DNA of 64,000 bases from the NCBI RefSeq assembly GCF_000143535.2, contig NC_037316.1, forward strand, positions 868,001 through 932,000. The letters run 5' to 3'. Under the pieces are notes generated by a model. It was not told where the DNA came from, did not search any database, and was given only the letters and a program-made list of their open reading frames with translations. Below are positions 47,985-59,200 of this stretch, piece after piece. Positions within the stretch are counted from its first letter, which is position 1. Each line of letters opens with the position of its first letter. Origin of the DNA: Botrytis cinerea B05.10. Taxonomy: Eukaryota; Ascomycota; Leotiomycetes; Helotiales; Sclerotiniaceae. The position numbers and the translations under genes were made by a program.

Positions 47985-48513
47985 ATGCCACGCCGTCGCC
48001 CCAATATGGCAGGGGACTTTGATGCCTATTTCGGGAACGTGAGTGATCTGCGGAATTGGCAGAAATTGTGCGCGGATGTGAACATTCCTGGAGCGTGGAA
48101 TTTGGAGAGTATCAATGCTTGTAAAAAGGTTGGTTTGAGCTGTTTTCTTCGTCACGGAAGAGGAGGGGAACTGGTTGGGATTGGGATGTTGTAGTCTGGA
48201 GACTGGAGTCTCGTGTGGTTTCATTGTAAATATCACTATATTTTTACTCTTTACTTCTCATATATCCTCGTCATCTTTCTTGCATCTTGCATCTTCCATT
48301 ACTAACACACCTGTCTATCCCTCCTAGGCACTCTCACAAGTCCACGTCAATATTTGCCAACTGTTGGAAGCCTATCGGGATAACAAGCCAGTGCGCCGTT
48401 TTTCAGATAAGAATGAGCTTCTTCAGTATACGATTGATCATCACAAGTTTTATCCATTAAGTAAGGCGAAGAAAGGGGGCCCGGTTAGGGGATTGCTATT
48501 TAAGAGGGGATAG
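47985..48513 (+). CDS. Single-domain paralogue of the preceding gene (YFGN/GGPVR domain)
   Basis: Exons 47985-48128 and 48328-48513 (intron 199 nt, GTTGGT donor, CTCCTAG acceptor, phase 0) give 109 aa starting MPRRRPNMAGDFDAYFGN. The sequence aligns end to end with the C-terminal domain of the neighbour: YFGN-x3-L-x-NWQ-[KR]-LC-x-DV, then KKAL-x2-V-x-VNI, KPV-[KR]-[KR]-[YF]-S, EL-x2-YT and KGGPVR-x-LL. The intron falls at the same codon boundary in both genes (CRK|AL and CKK|AL), proof of common descent within the window. The protein has no basic N-terminal region of the long form. The in-frame GTG upstream is not used as start because the ATG has a good AAG context. Confidence 0.75.
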
Positions 48514-48801
48514 ACGGGGAGGGGATAAAGGAAGGAGAGATTGAGAGGTGGGAGAATATGGATGGAATGCATTAGGTGGGTGGATAAGGGATGAGAGATT
48601 CACAAATGTCTGAAGATCTTACTTTTGGGGATTCTAGATCTTGAATAGATAGGATGATACGACTGACCTCGACGTTGGAAAAAACTGGAACAAGCTCGGC
48701 TCACATAGTTTTGTGAATTCTACCAACCAAAGACATCGTTTTTCTTTTCAAACAAAAATATGTCAAACCCGACACTATAATCATTCATTACACCTGTCCC
48801 A

Positions 48802-50618
48802 CTAACTTCTAATTTCCCACAACTTAATCTTTCCAGCTTCATTACCAACCGCCAAAACATCACTTCCACTACCAAATGCCACGGATGAAATTCTTCCTAA
48901 TGGCGTATTCGATGTTGGCCAATTCTTATATACTGTACAACTAGGTAGATGTACCAGTCTCAAAGCGTCTTTCTTCCACCTACTGCTGAAGACCAACAAT
49001 TGTCCATCGGGACTAATTTGCAAATGACTTGTAGGTGTCGTTAATTGCAAAAGTCGTCTATTTGGCTCAGGTCTCTCGGGGATTTTTATATCGTTTCCTG
49101 AGATGAAATTCTTGCGATCGTAAATATTAACCACACCACTTTGAGATCCAATCACTACCCAACGATCTCCACCCAGTTGTTTGGGTCCATTTGGTCCACC
49201 GAGTGTGAGGACAGTAGCACCGATAGAACCATCATCATTCCAACGAGCGACAAAAGATCCAGTTTCCATACTCCATTCTCCTACTTCTCCACCCTTTCCT
49301 ACAACAGTTAATCCTTCTCCATTTCTCCACCAGGCGAAATCAGCAACACCATTTTTGCCTTCAATTCGTGCTGACGCAATCCATTGTGTTGTAGTTGCAT
49401 CAAGAATATTTATAAGACCGCCTCCCTTCTTCGATGAGCCAATCAATCCCATATATCGGCCACAAGGACTGAGCTTGAACCTTTCCATAGTCTTTTGATC
49501 ATCCTTATGACCATAAATTCGCGTAACCTTGTTGATCTCTCCAGAAGGAAGATCCCAGATATGGAAATAACGGCGTCGACCAGCGAAAATGATTTTGTCT
49601 CCAGAAGGATGAAGGAATGCGGATGTAGCAATTGGGGTTTTCCGAACGTGAACACTAGTAAGTTGTGGATGCGGTTGTGGATGAGCTGTAGGCGCATAGT
49701 GATGTAGATATAATGTCGATGATGGACCTGAAGAAAGTATGACTGGGTATTCTGGATGGAAAGAAAGAGAAGTGACGGCTGATGGTTGAGTTTTGGGTAT
49801 ATCCCTCGTTCTTTGAATATCGAGAACTTCAGGTCGAAGTTTTGGTCTTTTTGAGGTTGCGGGAGCTTCTTTTGTGAGAGCTCCAGCGTCTTGAAGAAGT
49901 CTTGCGAGGGGTAATGTGGAAAGGTCGGAATCGTCAACGTCCATATCGTTCGAAGACAATGAAGAATCGGAGGCTGCAGATGATCTGCGACGTCGTTTCG
50001 TCGGTCTAGAAGATTGCGCCCATTCTGGAACAGGATTGAGACGCTCAAATTGCATTCGTAGTCGCCGCGTGTACTCTTTTCCACTGACTATATCTTCTCC
50101 TTCATTGACTCTAAGTTTTCTTAATCGAGAATTTCCGGCTAGAGATACATTCAATCGATCATCGTCGCTATCTTCCCAAGCTAGCGCATCTCCACCTTCT
50201 TCGTCTTCAGATTGTGGATGTGGTATTAATGCATCTTGAGGCACTGTGGATGGTCCAGAGTCGAGGAAAAATAGCTAAGAAAGAGTCAATGATTATTCTC
50301 TGTAATTGAGGGACGGATTTATACATCTGCATCGTCAACACCCTCAATTCCAATATCCTCTCGTTCCTCGTCTTGACCTTTTTCTCCTTCCTCATTATCT
50401 TCCGATTCAAAATCCATATCTTGACCCAATTGAGCCGTAAATCCTGCACCATCTCCCAGAACAAGTCTGTCTAATTCCTCTTCATCGGAATCCTTATCCA
50501 TCATGTTCACACTCTCGTTGTCACTGGCACTCTCCTCACTTTCTTGAGGAATTGCCCGCGCATCCTTTTTTGATTTTGCACTACCATTGGCAGACTTTTT
50601 TGACCGTAAGGGAGGCAT
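48802..50618 (-). CDS. UTP18: U3 snoRNP / SSU processome WD40 protein Utp18
   Basis: Exons 50618-50325 and 50274-48802, with a 50-nt intron (GTATAA, TTCTTAG, phase 0), give 588 aa. The N-terminal half is acidic with basic patches, as in Utp18, including WEDSDDDRLNVSLAG, RLRKLRVNEGE and EYTRRLRMQFERLNPVPEWA, a block specific to Utp18. WD40 repeats follow from about residue 215 (VTSLSFHPEYPVILSSG, YFHIWDLPSGEINKV, YGHKDDQKTMERFKLSPCGR) to the end (VAFGSGSDVLAVGNEAGKIK LWEIRS). Utp18 is part of the UtpB/SSU processome module that recruits the exosome-linked helicase Mtr4 and acts in 18S rRNA maturation in the nucleolus. The DUF-like first exon (MPPLRSKKSANG) is acidic and Ser-rich. Confidence 0.93.
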
Positions 50619-51942
50619 TGTGGGTGATTGTATAGTTTATTCACGTACAAATCGTTTTCTCGTCAACTTTTTTTTGTCTGATAGAGAATAAATTTGCAGG
50701 GATACTGTACAGGGATTAAAAGCGCTATGAGAAACGTGATTGTTTTTAGTATTTCATGGGGTGTGCACCTAAGACTACGTGGTAGGTCATATTTTGCATC
50801 CAAGGTGTGTTTTTGATAAGGAAAGCGAACATTTTGTCACAGTCGCACCCTCCACATGATTGAACTAAAAGTATAGCTAGAATACACAGTCTTTTCAATA
50901 TTGGTATCAAATCGAACAACCAATTGTCCATGAGCACCACACGAGACATGGCGAGTGCCTATATTATTGAGAATTCGTGCAGGCCTATGTATTCCCACAA
51001 GACATCGACGAATATAAGGATAGTGAGAATGGAAATATAGTGGTATTTCTGCTCAACGTGAATCAAGCACAATCACTTGTTCTAATTTCAATCCCAAAAA
51101 CGAATCCTAGATGAAAAAAGAAATGCGTATGAGAGGATTGGTCTAGGATAGCGCAGTAGAACTCTAGGGAAGTGAGACGGGCTTGACAACAATGCAAGAC
51201 TGGAGCGCAACCCCTGGGCCGAAGACACTTTCAGACTTAAAGCTCTTTCACTTCTAAAGCAGTGCACATCATCTAATACTGCAAAAAGCTTATGTAGTCA
51301 ATTCAAAAAACTATGTTCGGTTTGGAATGGAAGAACTGTCATAGCTGTGTAAGTGAGTGGTGTTTGAGCTTGATCCAGCGGTGTTTTCCTAAATGAACTT
51401 CTACTATTTGATTTAGTGCCTAGCCTGATCAAGGACACACAACAGCTACAACAGCTACAACAGCTACTTCAACAACTTCTACTTTCCTAGTAATTGATTT
51501 ATCTTTGTCCTTGAACCATTTTCCAATTGGCTTCTTCGATCTTAGCGCGAGCGTTGAATTCAAGTGACAGAAACTTGGATGAATAAAGTACTCCTGAAAT
51601 TCAACACATAAATTCGCTTCGATGTAGCACCATGCGAATAATTCTTTGTTCGCCCTCCGGATCCGTCATTCAAAATGATCTTAGCTATAACATCAAAGAA
51701 GAAAGTTCATGTCGCTTGTTTACCTACAGCTGTCCTTTATCCCCTTTGAACACCGAAATATTTCAACCCATTGTACGGGAAGCTCCAAAAACCTTCTCGA
51801 GTTCCCATCTCTAATTTTTTCCCTGTTGGAACGCTCAACACCAGGCGAATTCACAGAGGTCTGCATTCTAATCTTATAGAAACCTAACCATATCCGTATC
51901 TAAAGCCAAAATATACTCAGATATCTCGATCTTCTAGCAGCC
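50619..51942. other. Divergent promoter region between UTP18 and the SAP-domain gene
   Basis: No gene is supported in 1.3 kb. An ACAACAGCT repeat (three copies) lies at 51440-51466. Frames at 50746-50949 and 51632-51814 are short and featureless. Confidence 0.5.
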
Positions 51943-53055
51943 ATGGCCGGCATCCTGACTAGCGAAGAAATGGCTGAACGCGCCTCAGCCCGACAATATC
52001 TCGAGCGACCATGGCGCAACCTCGACTTTTGCGTCTACCGCTTCATTCCCCCAACTGATAAACGTGGACTTCCCTATGCAGAAATAAAAATAGATGGTCG
52101 ACCACGAGGACTCAATGCCAACAAAGTCTGGGTCGGAGATTTCGCTCCTCGCTGGGGAGAATTTCTTCTCGATCTAGGCGAACCCGTTTATGATATACAA
52201 AATCATCACCCTCTAGTAACACGGCTTGAGGGATACGGACTCGATCAGGGACGTGTTAAAAATAGAAATCTACAACAATTGCCTTTTCCATGGGGCATCG
52301 ATGGCTCACTTCCCGTGCAAATATGGGCCAATGAACGATTTCGCGATAATCACCGCTTACCCTTTGATCCTAAGGGAATGAGTCGTCTAGACCTGCAATG
52401 GGAAGCCCGACGACGCGGTCTTCCCACCAAAGGAAAACGCTCCGAAATAATCCAACGAATCAACCGCCTCGAATTAGCAAAAGGAATCCAAGCCCCTGAT
52501 TTCTACCAACGCGAAGCCCAGCAGCGTCTCGATGCCTGCCAAATCCCTCTCTTCCGCGTTCTCGAACCCCAGGAACCAGTAAAATCTACACCGCAAACCC
52601 CCTTGAAACAACCTCCTTTCGACACGGGCGAGATCGTGCTCGTCTACGGCACCCTAACCGGCGACGACACCACGTGTCTCGTGCGCGACTACGAAGGGAA
52701 CCGCGGACATATCAGTCTTGATTATCTCGAGGAAATCCCATTGCCGTTTGGACTCAAGCTGAACCGACGCGAATTGGTCGAGGTGCTCGATAGATTGGGC
52801 TGGGCGGATGAAGTGGACAAGACGCCTGAGCCGGAGGAGGGCAGCGATGAGTGGAAGGCGTTGGTGGAGCAGAGACGTGCGGAAGCGGACAAGGCGGGGG
52901 CAGAGGAAAAGTGGCATGATTATGATACAAGGTGGAAGGAGGGGCAGAAGAGGAAGAAGAGGGCTGACGATGCGAAGAAGGCGGAGAGGAGAGCGAAGAG
53001 AGCGAAATTGGCAGCGGCAGCGGCGGCGGCGGCGGCGGAGGGCGCGGAGACTTAG
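51943..53055 (+). CDS. SAP-domain protein
   Basis: An intronless frame of 370 aa begins MAGILTSEEMAERASARQYL with a GCCATGG context. Residues 22-135 form an uncharacterised globular region (WRNLDFCVYRFIPP; GDFAPRWGEFLLDLGEP). A SAP motif (GMSRLDLQWEARRRGLPTKG then KRSEIIQRI) lies at about 146-175; SAP domains bind AT-rich or structured DNA and RNA in chromatin-linked proteins. The end is charged with a bipartite nuclear signal (QKRKKRADDAKKAERRAKRAK split over 330-355) followed by nine alanines coded by a GCG/GCA run. The nuclear role is inferred. GC content is clearly higher than in neighbouring genes, in the last third especially. No orthologue is recognised by name. Confidence 0.8.
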   Translation: MAGILTSEEMAERASARQYLERPWRNLDFCVYRFIPPTDKRGLPYAEIKIDGRPRGLNANKVWVGDFAPRWGEFLLDLGEPVYDIQNHHPLVTRLEGYGLDQGRVKNRNLQQLPFPWGIDGSLPVQIWANERFRDNHRLPFDPKGMSRLDLQWEARRRGLPTKGKRSEIIQRINRLELAKGIQAPDFYQREAQQRLDACQIPLFRVLEPQEPVKSTPQTPLKQPPFDTGEIVLVYGTLTGDDTTCLVRDYEGNRGHISLDYLEEIPLPFGLKLNRRELVEVLDRLGWADEVDKTPEPEEGSDEWKALVEQRRAEADKAGAEEKWHDYDTRWKEGQKRKKRADDAKKAERRAKRAKLAAAAAAAAAEGAET

Positions 53056-53510
53056 TGATGGCTTTTACTTTGTGGGTTAGGTTTTTGGTTGGATAGTAGT
53101 TGGTGTGCTGTGGTGTGGTAGAATGGATTTGCTTGTTTGTTGTATGTATTGAAAAGGTGCGATGATATATTAAATTGCATTTGGAAGTTGGCTGAATCAT
53201 TTATTGGTTTAATAAACGCTGTTGACAAGAACAAAACATACTCTGACTCGAAGACTCGCTAAAATGCAGATTAAAATATGAATAAGAGGCCAAGAATTCG
53301 AATCGCTATCTTATTTGGTATCAATGTTATGTTTAGTTATTTTTATCCCATTACACTCCCAGCAAACATCTCGTTTCCACCGGGACGTCCAAAATTCCCC
53401 TTCATTTCAATACTTTTTATGATGCACGGAGTTTTCAACGCCTACACTCCTCAGATGCGAGGAAAATTATGTATCCTTTCCACACAATCAAAGGGCATTT
53501 CCTTAAAATA
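53056..53510. other. Spacer between convergent genes
   Basis: About 450 bases between the stop codons of the SAP gene and COG4. No coding signal; both 3' ends must lie here. Confidence 0.5.
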
Positions 53511-56066
53511 TCACTCCCTAACCATACCCCTAGCTCTGGTCCTTTCATCGACCGTCAGAACCCATACCATCTCTACTTCTTCTTCACCCAACCCCCCACC
53601 TTCAACATTAACCGCTTCCCATTCTTCCTCGTCCATGTTGACAACCATAGCAACCTGCAATACCCTTGCAAAGACATCTCTTAATCCATACTTTCCTCCT
53701 CTCGCGATTACTCCTACAATCCCTCCATAATCTCTTTCCATTCTAGTTGCTCCTAATGCATTCATTTTCCCGCTGTAGTTCCAAACTCTTCTTTCTAGAA
53801 CTCTTGCTAGATATTGAGCAGTTTGCTCTAGGAGGGTATTGAATGGTGTCGTAGACATGATTCTCTGAATAGGTTTCATGAGAGCATCCCAGTGATGTTC
53901 GAAACGACGAGATACCATGTCTTGTAGTATTTCTTGAGGATCATCATCAGTATCGTTTTGGCGAGCTATTTCAGCAAGATCTTCTGATGTAAGGGAATAA
54001 TCTACATCGCGGAATGTTTCGCTTAAGACTGGACGGAGACGCGGTTTAATGACATTATTGAACATTACTTGAAGACCTTCGCTAATCAACTCGTTGGTCT
54101 TTGATGAGAATGTCGCATTGAGACTTGTAAGAGAATTGGAAACGAAAGTGTCATCATGACCATAGGGGAACATATCCTTTAAAGCTGGAGCAGGTGGTAC
54201 ACCTTTAGCTTGAGATGCGCTGTTTGTTTCCGAAGATTGGAGATGGCTCGACACAATTCTGGAAATATAGTCATTTGATACAACGAGACTGTTGATGAGG
54301 ACGATAAAAGCGATAATTCTATCTTCCGGTGGGAATCCGCCTTGTACGAGTGGTCTCGGGTAAGATTCGTCTCGCATCTTGCGTTGAATCATTCCTACAA
54401 AATCGGTTCCCAAAACTCTGCTTATTGCTGGAATAACAGATTCGATTACACCACGTTGTGATGTTGATATGGATCGTTTAAGTACTGTATTGACGATATA
54501 CATAACATCATCAACAGCAGAGATTATATATGGAGCATTTCCATCTATAGGGTTTGATAGATTGAGAGATAATCCTGTAGGAGATTCATCCAATTGAAAT
54601 GCTTTCTCAACAGATCGTCGAAAGAAAAATGTAGTCATAACATTAAATGGATCCTTCAGACGATTTGAGATTTTTCGACTAAGAGCTGACTTGTCTAATA
54701 ACTCTGGCATGATTAGAGGTTCATCCGGGCTAGCTTCCGGATCCTGTAATGGATTAGAAACGACTTTCAGAAGGATTGGTACTGGTGTTGGACTTACTCT
54801 GCATTTGCCACTCAAGAATCGAGCATACAATGACCAACGACCTAACATCACAGCCATCTCATTCAAAAGACCATCTACTTCTTTCATATCCACACCCTCA
54901 TCTTCACTTGCCCTCCCATTAGCAGCCGCTCCAACTGCAGGAGAGCCTGTCCTTGAAATTCCAGTCGGTCTTTGATTTGGTAGAAAGCTTTGCACCAAGA
55001 AAGAAAACGGATAACTTCTCACGTCCGTCAATCTCCTATCGACATTCTTCTCGTCTCCCCATGTATCCAAAACAATCCCACCCTGCACGTCTGCCTCAGC
55101 CTGTAATCTCTCTATCACTCTAACCATCTTCCCGGCCCCGTAATGTCTTTCCACCAACCCTCCATGCCCCTCCACGATCTGCGCAATGTGTTCGAACAAC
55201 CTCGTTAACGCCTGCGCGTAGAAGAATCCCTCTTTGCCTCTCTCCCCTTTGGCCCCTTCCTTTAGATTCTTCCTTGCCGTTCCTGCTACTCCTTGGCAAA
55301 CATATTTTCCATAAACATCCAACCCTACCTCCTCCCTTCCGATCAATGGGAACAATTTAAAGAATCTCGTAACTCTCACCCCATCCCCTTCCTCAGCCGC
55401 CTTCTCAAACTCTCTCAAAAACAATCCGCACAAGCTTTTCTTCGCCTCCTCAATCGTCACGCCTGGCGCATCCGGTACCTCAACACTTGGAACCGTCCTT
55501 GCCGCAAAATTGCCTTCGACAATATGTGCCGGGATCTTCGACGCTCTTGCAATATATCCCGCTGCAGCTTCCCAGTCTTGCGGAGCCCCCATACTACCCA
55601 CCACGCCATTCACACATGCTTTCAATTCCGCGACTTGTTCTACAACGCCCAATGTTTCCTCAACTCGTTTCTTCTCCAAATCCAATTCTTTTACTTTTGA
55701 GCTCAGCTTCTCGGCCGTGCCGGCGGCATTATCAAGCATTCCATTTGAGATCGCCCTGGTATGTATAACATTTGTGCCAAGATGCGCGCGCAATAGATCG
55801 AGTCGGCCGAGATCGCGGGAGAGGGAGGCTTGAGAAGAGATGAGGGATTGGAGACTAGTAGTGATCGCTGCGTCGCGGGTATGGAGGGTTGAGAGTATGT
55901 TTTGGATAGAGGCTAGGGAGGAGGCATTGTGAATGGATGATTGAGCTGATTCTGGAGACGGTGTTGTGGGTAGAGGTGTGAGACTGCCATTTGGGAGGCC
56001 GGGTGGAGGCATTGGGTAAGTTGAGGCATGGGTAGCTCTTCTTTGGGGAAGCTTGGTCGGGTGCAT
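53511..56066 (-). CDS. COG4: Conserved oligomeric Golgi complex subunit 4
   Basis: The frame is open for 851 codons, but 54797-54744 has all marks of an intron: GTAAGT donor, CTAAT branch-type sequence and TTACAG acceptor, 54 nt with no stop. Removing it gives exons 56066-54798 and 54743-53511 and 833 aa, and eliminates an 18-residue insertion (starting VSPTPVPIL) from a conserved stretch. Recognisable COG4 blocks: SLISSQASLSRDLGRLDLLR with the coiled coil after it, RFFKLFPLIG, LIMPELLDKSALSRKISNRL then RDPFNVMTTFFFRRSVEKAFQ (in similar form), and FNNVIKPRLRPVL. COG4 belongs to lobe A of the tethering complex for retrograde intra-Golgi vesicles and binds the SNARE protein Sly1/syntaxin pair. 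It lies next to PMR1, another Golgi gene, on the same strand. Confidence 0.92.
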   Translation of the reverse strand: MHPTKLPQRRATHASTYPMPPPGLPNGSLTPLPTTPSPESAQSSIHNASSLASIQNILSTLHTRDAAITTSLQSLISSQASLSRDLGRLDLLRAHLGTNVIHTRAISNGMLDNAAGTAEKLSSKVKELDLEKKRVEETLGVVEQVAELKACVNGVVGSMGAPQDWEAAAGYIARASKIPAHIVEGNFAARTVPSVEVPDAPGVTIEEAKKSLCGLFLREFEKAAEEGDGVRVTRFFKLFPLIGREEVGLDVYGKYVCQGVAGTARKNLKEGAKGERGKEGFFYAQALTRLFEHIAQIVEGHGGLVERHYGAGKMVRVIERLQAEADVQGGIVLDTWGDEKNVDRRLTDVRSYPFSFLVQSFLPNQRPTGISRTGSPAVGAAANGRASEDEGVDMKEVDGLLNEMAVMLGRWSLYARFLSGKCRVSPTPVPILLKVVSNPLQDPEASPDEPLIMPELLDKSALSRKISNRLKDPFNVMTTFFFRRSVEKAFQLDESPTGLSLNLSNPIDGNAPYIISAVDDVMYIVNTVLKRSISTSQRGVIESVIPAISRVLGTDFVGMIQRKMRDESYPRPLVQGGFPPEDRIIAFIVLINSLVVSNDYISRIVSSHLQSSETNSASQAKGVPPAPALKDMFPYGHDDTFVSNSLTSLNATFSSKTNELISEGLQVMFNNVIKPRLRPVLSETFRDVDYSLTSEDLAEIARQNDTDDDPQEILQDMVSRRFEHHWDALMKPIQRIMSTTPFNTLLEQTAQYLARVLERRVWNYSGKMNALGATRMERDYGGIVGVIARGGKYGLRDVFARVLQVAMVVNMDEEEWEAVNVEGGGLGEEEVEMVWVLTVDERTRARGMVRE

Positions 56067-56289
56067 CTTTAGGTGTCATCTTTTTGGGTGTGGGGTAAGC
56101 GAGAATTTATATTGATGATTTGATCAATAATTCGTTCATCACATTAATCATGACCAAATTTAATTCTTGCGTGTAATTTCTGAAATCATTGTGAATTCTC
56201 CTTACTTTTATTTACTACAATGCATACGCTTGGGAATCTATGCAATACTAAATCTATGTATACAATAGGCATTAAAAGCCATATTTCAT
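56067..56289. other. Short spacer between COG4 start and PMR1 stop
   Basis: Only about 220 bases separate the COG4 ATG from the PMR1 stop upstream of it on the same strand, so the COG4 promoter must overlap the PMR1 3' end. Confidence 0.5.
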
Positions 56290-59200
56290 TTATACGACTT
56301 GACTATACCCACTACCAAGCCTACTCCTACTCCTTGATTTCCACCATTTTCTTGCTTCATCCGCCCAGAATACAGAACTTGTTAAGATAACCAAGCCAAC
56401 AAGATCTGTAAGTGCCAGAGCTTCTGTTTGAAATACTTCCTGAAGCCAGGGGAAGTATATGACTAGTATTTGACCACCAAGACTCAACGATACTGCCCAA
56501 TTGAATAGCTTATTTGAAAACAGCCCAACCTCACCTCTGAGGACAGACTTTGATTCGGAACGACAGTTCAACGCATTGAACATATCGAAAAGAACAAAGC
56601 AGGTAAAGGTCATGGTTGTATCCCTCTTACTGACTTTGCCATCTGAAAGCATTTCGTGAGTATAAACTGCCATGGTACCTAGCATGATGATGGTAGCGGA
56701 CGTAAGGACTCGAGTTATCAATGCTCTTGTAAGTACAGGGGCATTTCTCTTTCGGGGTGGTCGATTCATGACATCTGGATCCACTGGCTCCACGCCTAAT
56801 GATTGAGCTGGGGGTCCATCCATGATGATGTCTAGAAAATCTGTTAGTACGAATATGTGAGACAATACAGAAAATTGACTTACTAATCCAGAGGATCTGC
56901 ATTGCATTTAAGGGATTCTTGAATCCCAAACACGTGCAAACTAAAACCAAGCTAAGTGCCGCAGCACTTGTGCTAAGTTGAAATGTGAGGAAGTTTTGAA
57001 TATTGCTGAAAATTCCTTTCCCCTCTTCGATTGCTTTGAGAATAGTTGAAAAGTCGTCATCAGTCAATATCATATCTGCAGCTTCTTTGGCAACATCTGT
57101 TCCTTGCAAACCCATAGATATGCCAATATCAGCCTTCTTGAGGGCAGGTGCATCATTGACACCATCACCCGTCATTGCGACAATATCACCACGAGCTTGT
57201 AGGGCTCTGATAATTTTCATCTTATGATCTGGACTGGTTCTGGCGAATACGGAAGTATTGGCTATGGCGGCTTGTAGCTCACCATCGGTCATCTCATCTA
57301 TCTCATCACCTCGTAAGACTGGTCTAACTTCTACGGAGTTTACTGAATGAGCACGTGGTTCTGCAATAGGCATACCGAGTTTCTTGGCAATAGCGAGGGC
57401 AGTTGTTTCGGCATCTCCAGTAATCATAATCACCTTAACACCACCCCGCATGAGTCGTCGAATCGATTTCGAAACACCTGTTCGTGGAGGATCACTCATC
57501 CCAACCAATCCAGCAAATGTGAGACCGTTATAGACGTCTTCGTTGTGAGATACATGGTGTTCTAATTTCGAGACTGGCGTTGCACTTCGGCTTGTTGGAA
57601 CCAATGATTTTGCGTGCCTGGCAACTGGGCCACTAGCGAAACCAAGAACTCTAAGTCCTTTAGAGGCAAGCTTTTCGGCAGCTTGTAAAGCTTGTTGTCT
57701 CTTCTCCGCATCCAAATGAACTTCGCGACCGTCTTTTGTAAGGTATGTATCGCACCTTTCTAAAACTCGCTCGATAGCTCCTTTAATATAAGCATGCTCC
57801 TTTGGACTTGATGTACCTTCCGGGCCCAAATCTCCAATGGTAACACCCATCCATTTTCTTTCAGAACTGAATGGAGTTTCTCCAATACGATGTCCCAGAC
57901 CTTCACGGACATCGTGCTCTCTAAATCGATCGAGCATATCAAGCATCGCAACATCAGTCGGTTGACCGACCCACCTGCTTTTTAAGACTTGACCTGAAGC
58001 ACGGCCCTGAGTAGAGGATAAAATAGCGACCGAGGATGCTGACGGAGCATGAAGATGAGTAAGACGCGCGTTATTAGCTATATTTCCAATGCGAAGGATA
58101 CGAAGAGCCACAGTATCGGCTTTGGATTCTACCGTCTCGTCATCCGAATCAACATCCAATGGAGCATCTGCATCGAAATACCACATTTTGACAGTAGTCA
58201 TATGGTTCATGGTGAGGGTACCTGGAGAAGAATCAGTATTTCGAACAAGCTATGTGATATATCAAGCATACCTGTTTTATCACTACAAACAACGTTTACC
58301 GATCCCAGAGTTTCCACGCTCGGCATTTTTCGTACTATAGCATTGTGTCGTGCCATTCGATGTACGCCAAGAGCCAGGGTGACTGTAACAATAATTGGTA
58401 AACCTTCAGGGATAGCTGCAACGGCTAAGGATATCGAAATTGTGAATATATCCAACCATGCTTTTCCTTGAAGCCATCCAACTAAAGAGATTACCGCAAT
58501 AATAACAAAAGAAGCTTGACTTAAGTGGTTCCCTAAATCGTCCATTGAAAGCTGTAGGGGAGTCCTAGGGCTTTCCGTTTCCGATACACTTGCAGCAATT
58601 GTTCCAAAATGGGTATTTCCACCTGTCGCATAGACAATACCTTGACCATGCCCAGATCTTACAAGTGTTCCCATGAAAGCAATATTGGTCGTGCTATTTA
58701 ATGAGATATCCGCACCTACAGTTCCGCTGGCAGGAGATGCATAATCAGAGGGTGTAGGTGGTTCTAGTGAGCTAGATCCGGGTCTAAAATCGGCATGTCT
58801 AGCTTCCGCAGTGATTCGGACAGGTTCATTTTCTCCAGTCAAATTGGATTCATCAATTGTCAAGTCTGAAGCTTTTGTGACTCGAATATCGGCTGGTATA
58901 CGATCTCCAGTAGTAAATAAAACGAGATCTCCAGGAACCAATTTCGATGCCATCGTTTTTTGTGACACAGCTTCTGCCATACTAGAATCCGCATCAGATC
59001 CAGAACCTGCCATCAATGCTTCCGCCTCTGGACGATCTCGGACGCTAGGGGGCCATGCAGGTGTTCTAGGTGTTGTAGTTCTCATTTCTCCTCGTATTAT
59101 ATGCGCATGATTGGGGACCAGATGATTTAATGCCTCGATCGACTTTTCAGAACGATACTCTTGTACAAATCCTACCGTGACCACAATTGTAACTGCAACG

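Noticed and set aside
52754..53200. Proline-rich minus-strand frame over the SAP-domain gene
   Set aside because: It is the complement of the Arg/Ala-rich GC-biased end of the real gene.
53278..53730. 150-codon plus-strand frame over the end of COG4
   Set aside because: Antisense to the conserved C-terminus of COG4 and without features of its own.
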